Assembly: GCA_946480825.1 (NCBI GenBank) | Contig: CAMLLG010000113.1 | Coordinates: 1-8,163 of the forward strand | Direction: 5' to 3' | Source: an uncultured Lysobacteraceae bacterium | GTDB lineage: Bacteria; Pseudomonadota; Gammaproteobacteria; Xanthomonadales; Xanthomonadaceae | Length of the DNA stretch: 8,163 nt | Shown here: positions 1 through 4,911 of the stretch, in pieces | Layout of the letters: each line of letters begins with the position of its first letter | Numbering within the stretch: position 1 is the stretch's first letter | Notes under the pieces: model-generated | What the model saw: only the letters and a program-made list of their open reading frames with translations | What the model was told of the DNA's origin: nothing | Database searches by the model: none | Made by a program: the position numbers and the translations under genes

Positions 1-540
1 CTGCGCTGGATGAATTCCGGGCCGCTGGCTGGGCTGGGCGAGATCGAGCTGCCGGCGCTGCAGCCGGGCTCGTCGATCATGCCCGGCAAGGTCAATCCGG
101 TGATCCCCGAAGCCGTCTGCATGGTCTGCGCGCAGGTGATGGGCCATCACACCGCGATCACGGTCGCCGGGCAGAGCGGCAATTTCCAGCTCAACGTGAT
201 GCTGCCGCTGATCGCCGCGGACCTGCTGGACTCCGTCGGCCTGCTGGCCAATGCCATGCGCGCCCTCGCCGACGACGCGATCGCCGGCATGGTTTTCCGC
301 GCCGACCGCATCGCGGACGCGCTGGCGCGTAATCCCATTCTCGTGACTGCGCTCAATCCGGTCATCGGATACGAGAACGCCGCCGCGATCGCCAAACAGG
401 CGTATCGCGAACGGCGTCCGGTGTTCGATGTGGCGCTGGAAAAAAGCGGGCTGAGCGCGGCGGAACTGCGGCGCCTGCTGGACCCGGCCGCGCTGACCGA
501 GGGCGGTGTGCGCGTGGGCGGGGCGGGCGGCGGCGGTTGA
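1..540 (+). CDS. fumC: Fumarate hydratase class II (fumarase C), C-terminal part; 5' end outside window
   Basis: Catalyses reversible hydration of fumarate to L-malate in the TCA cycle, in the cytoplasm, as a homotetramer. The reading frame is open from base 1 and ends with TGA at 538-540, giving 179 residues; the N-terminal roughly 60% lies upstream. The class II fumarase/aspartase superfamily signature GSSIMPGKVNP is at window residues 23-33 (bases 67-99); it is the flexible SS-loop carrying the catalytic serine. Downstream, SGNFQLNV and LVTALNPVIGY match the fumarase C helices and the C-terminal domain, as does a short tail after LSAAELRRLLDPAAL. Related lyases (aspartase, argininosuccinate lyase) share the signature, but NPVIPEAV and TALNPVIGYENAA fit fumarase best. 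The last residues (GGAGGGG) are an unusual glycine-rich tail. It is convergent with the lipoprotein gene at 589-1290. Confidence 0.93.
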   Translation: MRWMNSGPLAGLGEIELPALQPGSSIMPGKVNPVIPEAVCMVCAQVMGHHTAITVAGQSGNFQLNVMLPLIAADLLDSVGLLANAMRALADDAIAGMVFRADRIADALARNPILVTALNPVIGYENAAAIAKQAYRERRPVFDVALEKSGLSAAELRRLLDPAALTEGGVRVGGAGGGG

Positions 541-558
541 GCCTGCCGCCCGCATCCG

Positions 559-592
559 GATCATGCCGTCGCGATCATGCCGTCGCGATCAC
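559..592. repeat. 14-bp perfect tandem repeat (about 2.4 copies) between convergent genes
   Basis: GATCATGCCGTCGC occurs at 559-572 and again at 573-586, followed by a partial third copy (GATCAC, 587-592). The partial copy contains the stop codon (589-591, minus strand) of the lipoprotein gene. It fills most of the 48-base gap between the fumC stop and the lipoprotein stop. I see no convincing hairpin with a T-tract here, so it is not called a terminator. It is probably a slippage duplication. Confidence 0.8.
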
Positions 593-1290
593 TTCGCCGC
601 TTCGACCGAAGCCGCTTCGGCTTCCGCCGCGGCATTGCCGCCGATGTCCGATGCGACGTCCACGTCGGCATCGATCGAGGTGCCGGGGATGTCGACGTTG
701 AAGTTGCCGTCCTTGCCGCACTCTTCGACGTCGTTCTGGTCCATCTTCGCGTAGGGCTGGAAGGCGGGCAGGGCGGCGGCGAGCTTGTTCTGGGCGTCGA
801 GCAGGGCCGGCAGCCGTTCGCAGAGCTTGATCGCCGCCTGTTCGACGCTCTTGGCCTCGGCCTCGATCTTCTGTTCGATCTGATCGGTGTTGCCGGTGAA
901 GACGCCCTTCAGCGCTTCGCCCACCGCTTTGCCGGCCAGGTCCGCGCCCTCGATGCCGATGCCGATGCCGGCTTCCGCGATCGAAACGACCTGCTTGCGG
1001 TAGTCGAGCAGCAGCGCACGCTGCGCGGCATCCAGCGCGACGGCCTTGCCGGCGATCAGCAGATCGCCCTGCGGCGTGATTTCGGCCTGGATGGCCCCGT
1101 CGCGGGACAGGCTGATGTTGCCGTCGGCGAGTTCCTGGCGGGCCTCGTCGGTCGCCTGCTTCACCGCCTTGCCGATGAGGGTCTTCGGCTCCGACGCGGG
1201 ATCGGTGGAGGCGGGGCTGTTGTCGGAGCAGCCCAGCAGCGACAGGCTGACGAGCAGGGCGATGGACACGTTGCGGGTGACGGTGCGCAT
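589..1290 (-). CDS. DUF2884 (YggN-like) family lipoprotein
   Basis: Predicted 233-residue envelope lipoprotein of unknown function. The N-terminus is a short basic stretch (MRTVTRN), a hydrophobic segment and a lipobox LLGC with the lipidated cysteine at residue 21. The +2 residue is Ser, not Asp, so by the E. coli Lol rule outer-membrane sorting is expected. The mature part has a predicted beta-like stretch (about 57-82), a glycine-rich helix-like segment (about 107-133), a Lys/Glu-rich helical region with Cys157 and Cys191 that could form a disulfide, and an Ala/Glu-rich tail (about 208-233). Size and layout match the DUF2884/YggN family (E. coli YggN is about 240 residues). The ATG at 1290 was chosen because it gives a clean signal peptide and has GAGG seven bases upstream; the frame is open 48 codons further but that part looks non-coding. 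No clear promoter was seen. Confidence 0.78.
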   Translation of the reverse strand: MRTVTRNVSIALLVSLSLLGCSDNSPASTDPASEPKTLIGKAVKQATDEARQELADGNISLSRDGAIQAEITPQGDLLIAGKAVALDAAQRALLLDYRKQVVSIAEAGIGIGIEGADLAGKAVGEALKGVFTGNTDQIEQKIEAEAKSVEQAAIKLCERLPALLDAQNKLAAALPAFQPYAKMDQNDVEECGKDGNFNVDIPGTSIDADVDVASDIGGNAAAEAEAASVEAAK

Positions 1291-1464
1291 GGCGGAGCCT
1301 CGGAAGGAGTGCGTGCGGGGAATGATCGCCGCGGGTGAGCGGGAGTGCATCTGTCGAAGGTGGGGCTTCGGTGATTTTGAAAGCGTGGTGCGGTGTTCGG
1401 TGGTCTCTTTGTCGGGGACATCCGTGCCATCCATGGCGATGCGGCGTGGGCTCCGGGGAATCCC

Positions 1465-1486
1465 GCCCGGCCATCCGTGGCCGGGC
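1465..1486. repeat. 9-bp perfect inverted repeat with TCCG loop, REP-like
   Basis: GCCCGGCCA / TGGCCGGGC arms enclose the tetraloop TCCG. The core CCATCCGTGG resembles CCATCCATGG at 1427-1436, about 40 bases away. Two related palindromes in one intergenic space recall the paired layout of REP/BIME elements. It could equally be the second hairpin of a terminator region for the minus-strand ABC operon. There is no T-tract on either side. Confidence 0.5.
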
Positions 1487-1490
1487 CTTC

Positions 1491-1527
1491 GGCAGGCCGC
1501 GCGGCAGTGCCGCGCAAGCGGCCTGCC
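1491..1527 (-). terminator. Probable transcription terminator / 3' stem-loop of the GntR-ABC operon
   Basis: Perfect 10-bp arms GGCAGGCCGC (1491-1500) and GCGGCCTGCC (1518-1527) enclose a second small stem GCGGC-AGT-GCCGC (1501-1513). The structure starts at the base right after the permease stop codon (1528-1530), which suits a terminator or a 3'-end stabilising hairpin. It has no run of T after it on the minus strand, so it is not a canonical intrinsic terminator; many GC-rich bacteria use such hairpins. Confidence 0.55.
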
Positions 1528-2556
1528 TCAGCCTTCGTCCCGCCAGCGGCGGAGGCGGATCGCGAGGGCGATCATGGCCACACCCACTGCGATGCCGATC
1601 CACATGTCGATCGAACCGAACGCCGCCCAACTGCTCATCATGTCCAGCTCCGGCGAGATGCCGTCGCCGCGCTGGATCATCAGATCGCTGTCGACCGCGC
1701 TGACGTACCACGTGCCGGGGAGCAGGCTGCCCAGACCGCGCAGCGCGACCACGTACCAGAGATACTCGTGCGGGAATTCGGCGCCGGTGACCCAGGCGAA
1801 GATCTGGCCGGTCATGCTCACCATCGCGGAGCCCAGCAGCGGGATCAGCACGGCCCACAGGAACGGGAAGCGGCGCGACCATGCCGAGCAGAGCATGAGC
1901 CAGGCGACCGTGGGCACCGACCAGGCGATGTAGACCGGCAGCACGCCGAAGATCTGGCCGATGACGTGGAACGGACGCGCGCCGGTGACCAGGGTGCTCA
2001 GGCCGGGGATGCCGTTCACGGCCAGGCCGAGGGCCACGATCACCCACATCACGATGCCGACCACCACGCCGACCAGCAGTCCGAGCACCGGGCCCAGCAC
2101 CAGCGCCCAGGCGACCTTCGACAGCACCACCTGCAGATCGGAGACCGGCAGCGATTTCCAGAACAGCACGCTGCGGTCGCGTCGCTCGTCGTACAGCGAG
2201 CCCAGCGCGTAGAAGAACACGACGAAGATGGTCACCAGCATCGCCAGCATCATGCTGTTGGCCAGAATGCCGTCGCTGAGGACGCCGAGACCGCGTCCGA
2301 GGACATCTTCGCCGTCGATCTTGAAATGATCGCCGAAGTTGCCTTCGCTCTTCGCCTTCTGGACGAAGATCGTCACGCCGATCATGGCGATGACGGCGAA
2401 GATCGAGGCGATGATGCCGGTGATGGCGGGGGCCCAGACGAAACTGCGGTTTTCCCAGTATTCGCGCTTGATCAACAGTTTCAGCTTGTGGGCGAAGCCG
2501 AAGGCGGTGCCGCTGTGCGGACGGGTTTCGGCCGCGGGGGCGATGGAGGTATTCAT
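1528..2556 (-). CDS. ABC-2 type transporter permease
   Basis: A 342-residue inner-membrane protein, the membrane half of an ABC exporter whose ATPase is encoded just upstream. About six hydrophobic segments are visible, roughly at residues 42-65, 98-120, 150-180, 198-224, 230-255 and 317-335. A cytoplasmic N-terminal amphipathic stretch (KLKLLIKREYWENR, 24-37) and the loop SLYDERRDRSVLFWKSLPVSD (120-140) are typical of ABC-2 permeases paired with YtrA-type regulators; an Arg-rich C-terminus ends the protein. The ATG (2556-2554) overlaps the ATPase stop (2555-2553) as ATGA, with AGGGG upstream, so translation is probably coupled. A longer in-frame opening exists upstream, but it lies out of frame inside the ATPase gene and is not real. 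The substrate cannot be told from sequence; related systems are linked to envelope stress or antibiotic response. Confidence 0.9.
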   Translation of the reverse strand: MNTSIAPAAETRPHSGTAFGFAHKLKLLIKREYWENRSFVWAPAITGIIASIFAVIAMIGVTIFVQKAKSEGNFGDHFKIDGEDVLGRGLGVLSDGILANSMMLAMLVTIFVVFFYALGSLYDERRDRSVLFWKSLPVSDLQVVLSKVAWALVLGPVLGLLVGVVVGIVMWVIVALGLAVNGIPGLSTLVTGARPFHVIGQIFGVLPVYIAWSVPTVAWLMLCSAWSRRFPFLWAVLIPLLGSAMVSMTGQIFAWVTGAEFPHEYLWYVVALRGLGSLLPGTWYVSAVDSDLMIQRGDGISPELDMMSSWAAFGSIDMWIGIAVGVAMIALAIRLRRWRDEG

Positions 2557-3413
2557 GCGTAGGTCCCCTTCATGGTGGCGACGAACAGGTCGGCGAGCCC
2601 GGGAATGCGGGTTTCGCCGAGCCCGGCCAACTGGTTCAGCGGCATGCCGTCGAACATCATCACGGTCTTGCCGAACGGCAGCGCGCGTTCGTCGATCGGC
2701 TTCATCGCCCGCGCTTCGTCGATGCGATCCGCGTTCAGAAGCACTTCGACATAGCGTTCGCCCAGGCTTTCCATCGTGGCGTCGAGGACGATCCGGCCGT
2801 CGCGGATGAACATCACGTCGGTCAGGATGTGTTCGATCTCCTCGACCTGGTGGGTGGTGATCACGATCGTCTTCTGCTCGTCGAAGTAGTCTTCCAGCAG
2901 GCGCTGGTAGAACTGCTTGCGATACAGGATGTCGAGGCCGAGCGTCGGCTCGTCGAGCACCAGCAGTTTGGCGTCGATCGCCATGACCAGGGCCAGATGC
3001 AACTGCACGATCATGCCCTTGGACATTTCGCGCACGCGCAGATTTGGCTTGAGCTGGGTGTTGGCGAGGAAGCGCTCGCACTTGGCGCGGTCGAAGCGCG
3101 GGTGCACGCCGGCGACGAATTCGATCGCTTCGCTGACCCGGATCCAGCGCGGCAGCACCGCCACGTCGGCGATGAAGCACACGTCGTTCATCAGTTCGTC
3201 GCGCTCGGTGCGCGGGTCGCGGCCCAGCACCTTCAGCTCGCCGTCGAACGGAATCAGGCCCAGCACCGCCTTCAGTGCGGTGGTCTTGCCGGCGCCGTTG
3301 GGGCCGATCAGGCCGATGATCTTGCCGGGGCCGATGTCGAAGTCGGTGTTGTCGAGGGCGAGCTTGTTCTTGTAGGCCTTGCGCAGGCCGCGGGCGGAGA
3401 CGACGGCGTTCAT
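2553..3413 (-). CDS. ABC transporter ATP-binding protein (ABC-2 / YtrB-like)
   Basis: A 286-residue cytoplasmic ATPase that should power the permease encoded next to it. Walker A GPNGAGKT is at 37-44, the signature at 130-134 is MSKGM instead of LSGGQ, Walker B LLVLDEP is at 150-156 with the catalytic Glu155, and the switch His is at 188 in TTHQVEE. The region where the Q-loop glutamine normally sits reads FIADVAVLPRW (80-90), with no glutamine. Both departures are common in the ABC-2 drug/bacitracin-type group, so activity is still expected. After about residue 215 a C-terminal extension of about 70 residues follows. The ATG at 3413 has a strong GGAGGTGAGGC leader and overlaps the GntR stop (3412-3410) as ATGA. 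The tight overlaps show that regulator, ATPase and permease are one transcription unit. Confidence 0.93.
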   Translation of the reverse strand: MNAVVSARGLRKAYKNKLALDNTDFDIGPGKIIGLIGPNGAGKTTALKAVLGLIPFDGELKVLGRDPRTERDELMNDVCFIADVAVLPRWIRVSEAIEFVAGVHPRFDRAKCERFLANTQLKPNLRVREMSKGMIVQLHLALVMAIDAKLLVLDEPTLGLDILYRKQFYQRLLEDYFDEQKTIVITTHQVEEIEHILTDVMFIRDGRIVLDATMESLGERYVEVLLNADRIDEARAMKPIDERALPFGKTVMMFDGMPLNQLAGLGETRIPGLADLFVATMKGTYA

Positions 3414-3796
3414 GCCTCACCTCCGCGGGTGTCGGACTTTGCGGCGACCGGCTGCATCAGTTCCTGCATGCTCAGGCCGAGGCGCTGGATGCGCTCCAGC
3501 ACCAGCGGCCATTCTTCGTGCAGGAAGCGGTCGCGTTCGCTGGACAGCAGTTTCTTGGCGGCTTCTTCGGTGACGTACATGCCCAGTCCTCTGCGTTTCT
3601 CGACAAGCGACTCGTCCGCCAGTTCCTGGTAGGCGCGCGAGACGGTGATGGGGTTGAGTTGGTATTCGGCGGCCACCTGGCGCACCGAGGGAAGCGGGTC
3701 GCCGGGCTTCAGGAGACCGTCGAGCATCATCGCGATGACGCGGTCCTTCAGCTGGCGATAGATCGGAGCGCCGTCGCTCCATTGGATGGCGGTCAT
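3410..3796 (-). CDS. GntR family transcriptional regulator, YtrA subfamily
   Basis: A 128-residue DNA-binding protein. The winged helix-turn-helix spans about residues 10-78: PIYRQLKDRVIAMMLDGLLK (first helix), PGDPLPSVRQVAAEYQLNP, then the recognition helix ITVSRAYQELADESLVE and the wing RGLGMYV. Only about 50 residues follow, mostly helical (LLSSERDRFL to LGLSMQELM). This short helical tail without a large ligand domain defines the YtrA subfamily, whose members usually repress their own ABC transporter operon. The start at 3796 was chosen for GGAG nine bases upstream and for the fit to the family N-terminus; the frame is open further upstream but overlaps the small protein gene. It lies five bases after that gene and overlaps the ATPase start. 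A matching operator is seen at 4095-4120. HpaR1 of Xanthomonas is a known relative in the subfamily; orthology is not shown here. Confidence 0.92.
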   Translation of the reverse strand: MTAIQWSDGAPIYRQLKDRVIAMMLDGLLKPGDPLPSVRQVAAEYQLNPITVSRAYQELADESLVEKRRGLGMYVTEEAAKKLLSSERDRFLHEEWPLVLERIQRLGLSMQELMQPVAAKSDTRGGEA

Positions 3797-3801
3797 GAGG
3801 G

Positions 3802-4071
3802 TCAGCTCCCGTTGCCGCTGCGCAGTCCCTGCGCGAAGGAAAAGAAGGGCAGCGCCAGAACCTCGCGGGCCTGGGCGCGGCGATTGCGTTTGTAGGCCTT
3901 GGCCGGGGATTGGGTGGCCTCGATCCCGGCCTCGGCGGGCAGGGCGGTCGGGGCCTGTCCGGCGAAGCCGCCGGTCTGGACCGGCGCGGGCGTGCTGGCG
4001 ATGAGGCCGGCGGTGAGAAGACCCAGCGCGATGGCGAGGGCGCGTATCGAGTGCATCAGCTTGCGGGGCAT
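3802..4071 (-). CDS. Small exported protein, first gene of the GntR-ABC operon; unrecognised family
   Basis: An 89-residue protein that I cannot assign to a family. It has a clear Sec signal peptide: basic MPRKLMHSIR, hydrophobic ALAIALGLLTAGLIA, and a likely cleavage after about residue 26-30. The mature part is about 60 residues: a Gly/Ala/Pro-rich stretch, a basic patch KAYKRNRRAQARE (58-70) and a hydrophobic aromatic end LPFFSFAQGLR (74-84). There is no cysteine, so it is not a lipoprotein. The ATG at 4071 is preferred because AGGAG lies seven bases upstream; a TTG two codons earlier sits too close to that Shine-Dalgarno. It is five bases before the GntR gene and directly downstream of the operon promoter, so it should be made together with the transporter. 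It may be an accessory, sensor or substrate of the exporter; this is inference from position only. Confidence 0.75.
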   Translation of the reverse strand: MPRKLMHSIRALAIALGLLTAGLIASTPAPVQTGGFAGQAPTALPAEAGIEATQSPAKAYKRNRRAQAREVLALPFFSFAQGLRSGNGS

Positions 4072-4089
4072 GGTCAACTCCTGTTCGTG

Positions 4090-4116
4090 TTGACTGGTGT
4101 TGTATGCAACTATAAC
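4090..4116 (+). promoter_or_regulatory. Possible divergent promoter for the glutathione peroxidase gene
   Basis: On the plus strand TTGACT (4090-4095) and TATAAC (4111-4116) are 15 bases apart. Each box matches consensus in five of six positions, but the spacing is shorter than the preferred 17. It would start transcription near 4123, about 80 bases before the peroxidase ATG. The -10 box lies within the same operator that covers the minus-strand promoter. The resemblance could be a by-product of palindromic symmetry, so this is less certain than the other promoter. Confidence 0.4.
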
Positions 4117-4120
4117 ACCA
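4095..4120. promoter_or_regulatory. Probable GntR/YtrA operator, 26-bp inverted repeat
   Basis: The arms TGGTGTT (4095-4101) and AACACCA (4114-4120) are perfectly complementary, and the symmetry extends inward as TGGTGTTxTA...TAxAACACCA around a 6-bp centre. GntR-family operators typically keep outer GT and AC in such palindromes. The site covers the -10 box of the operon promoter and lies 24 bases before the first gene, which is ideal for autorepression by the GntR protein encoded in the operon. Confidence 0.72.
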
Positions 4121-4136
4121 AGACACGCGAGGTCAA
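4109..4136 (-). promoter_or_regulatory. Sigma70-like promoter of the small protein-GntR-ABC operon
   Basis: On the minus strand TTGACC (4136-4131) and TATAGT (4114-4109) are separated by 16 bases. Both boxes match the consensus in five of six positions. Transcription would begin near 4102, leaving a leader of about 30 bases before the ATG at 4071. The region is locally AT-richer than its surroundings. Confidence 0.7.
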
Positions 4137-4205
4137 CCCCCCGGGAAACCTTTCCGACCCAACTGAAGTCATACTCCGGCCCTTCCCCCAGCCCGAGCCT
4201 GTCCC

Positions 4206-4787
4206 ATGTCGCGATTCCTGGCGAAAACCCTGATCCTGCTGGGCCTGTGCGCCCTGTCCGCGCTGGCGCTGGCCGCCGGCGGCCTGCTCGATCACAGCTA
4301 CCGGCCGCTGGCCGGCAAGACGCCGGTGCATCTGGGCACGACCTACCGTGGACAGGTGCTGCTGGTGGTCAATACCGCCAGCAAATGCGGTTTCACGCCG
4401 CAGTTCGAAGCGCTCGAAGGTCTGCATGCGCGCTACAAGGACCGAGGCTTCGCGGTATTGGGCTTTCCCTCCGGCGATTTCATGGAGCAGGAATACGCCG
4501 ACGAGAAGAAAATCCAGGAATTCTGCACGCTGACCTACGGCGTGAAATTCCCCATGTTCCAGAAGGTGCGTGTCACCGGCGATCAGGCCACGCCGCTGTA
4601 CAAAGCATTGGCCGCGGCTTCCGGCGAAAGCCCGAAGTGGAATTTCCACAAATACCTCATCGGCCGCGACGGCAAGATCGTCGCGACCTTCGGCAGCCGC
4701 ACCAAACCCGATGCGCCGGAAGTGATCCAGGCCATCGAGGGCGCCCTGAAGGCCAAGCCGCAGCCGGCCGCGGCCGCGCGCCGCTGA
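4206..4787 (+). CDS. Glutathione peroxidase family protein, exported (Cys-type thiol peroxidase)
   Basis: A 193-residue thiol peroxidase that should reduce hydrogen peroxide or organic hydroperoxides in the periplasm. A Sec signal peptide is clear (MSRFLAKTLILLGLCALSALALA, cleavage near residue 24). The thioredoxin-fold domain follows with the peroxidatic motif NTASKCGFT (Cys61), the usual GFPCNQF segment changed to GFPSGDF (87-92 region), EFCTLTYGVKFPMF with a probable resolving Cys107, and KWNFHKYLIG with the catalytic Trp145 and Asn146. The tetrad glutamine is replaced by Asp91. Cys107 suggests a two-cysteine, thioredoxin-type mechanism, as in most bacterial and plant homologues, more than a glutathione-dependent one. 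The tail (residues 182-193) is Ala/Pro-rich. The Shine-Dalgarno is weak; ATG 4206 is chosen for the signal peptide. It is divergent from the GntR operon. Confidence 0.92.
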   Translation: MSRFLAKTLILLGLCALSALALAAGGLLDHSYRPLAGKTPVHLGTTYRGQVLLVVNTASKCGFTPQFEALEGLHARYKDRGFAVLGFPSGDFMEQEYADEKKIQEFCTLTYGVKFPMFQKVRVTGDQATPLYKALAAASGESPKWNFHKYLIGRDGKIVATFGSRTKPDAPEVIQAIEGALKAKPQPAAAARR

Positions 4788-4814
4788 TGCCCATGCCGAT
4801 ACCCCGGGCGGCGA

Positions 4815-4843
4815 TTGCCCGCTCGCGCGCCGGCCGCGACAAT
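4815..4843 (+). promoter_or_regulatory. Candidate promoter for the FKBP cluster
   Basis: TTGCCC (4815-4820) and GACAAT (4838-4843) lie 17 bases apart, each with four of six consensus matches. Transcription would start near 4850, about 60 bases before the first FKBP start at 4912. The -10 box sits in the loop of a GC-rich inverted repeat, and its AT content stands out from its GC-rich surroundings. Confidence 0.42.
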
Positions 4844-4854
4844 AGGCGGCCGGC
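4829..4854. terminator. GC-rich hairpin after the peroxidase gene, possible terminator
   Basis: GCCGGCCGC (4829-4837) and GCGGCCGGC (4846-4854) form a perfect 9-bp stem with an 8-base loop. GCGCG on both sides can extend it past a 3-base bulge. It lies 40 bases after the peroxidase stop and has no T-tract. It overlaps the candidate FKBP promoter, so it may be a terminator, a promoter-associated structure, or neither. Confidence 0.35.
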
Positions 4855-4911
4855 ACCGCGCGCACCTGACCGGAAGGGCGCGGAGGCGAAACCCGTTTTC
4901 TGGAGAGTTCG

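Larger units (their letters stand above)
1291..1527. other. Non-coding gap between permease stop and lipoprotein start, rich in inverted repeats
   Basis: No gene is supported in these 237 bases. The part next to the permease stop (1465-1527) contains two strong GC-rich hairpins, annotated separately. A smaller palindrome, GCCATCCATGGC, is at 1426-1437. The remainder (1291-1420) should hold the promoter of the lipoprotein gene on the minus strand, but I could not identify -35/-10 boxes with confidence. Confidence 0.6.

Noticed and set aside
1..540. Aspartase or argininosuccinate lyase in place of fumarase
   Set aside because: The shared superfamily signature alone does not decide, but the flanking segments (NPVIPEAV, SGNFQLNV, TALNPVIGYENAA) fit fumarase C better.
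541..588. Bidirectional terminator between the convergent genes
   Set aside because: The short GATC palindromes do not give a convincing stem and there is no T-run on either strand; the stretch is mostly the 14-bp tandem repeat.
575..2047. Long minus-strand open frame (about 490 codons) across the lipoprotein and permease genes
   Set aside because: It is rich in Arg, Pro, Gly and His with no domain, typical of a shadow frame in GC-rich DNA. It crosses two well-supported genes in a different frame.
1393..2562. Plus-strand open frame (about 389 codons) rich in His, Asp, Gln and Arg
   Set aside because: It is the antisense of the permease gene. The composition is an artefact of reading GC-rich coding DNA in the opposite direction, and no motif supports it.
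4072..4077. TTG start two codons upstream for the small secreted protein
   Set aside because: The AGGAG Shine-Dalgarno is only one base from the TTG but seven from ATG 4071, so the ATG is favoured.
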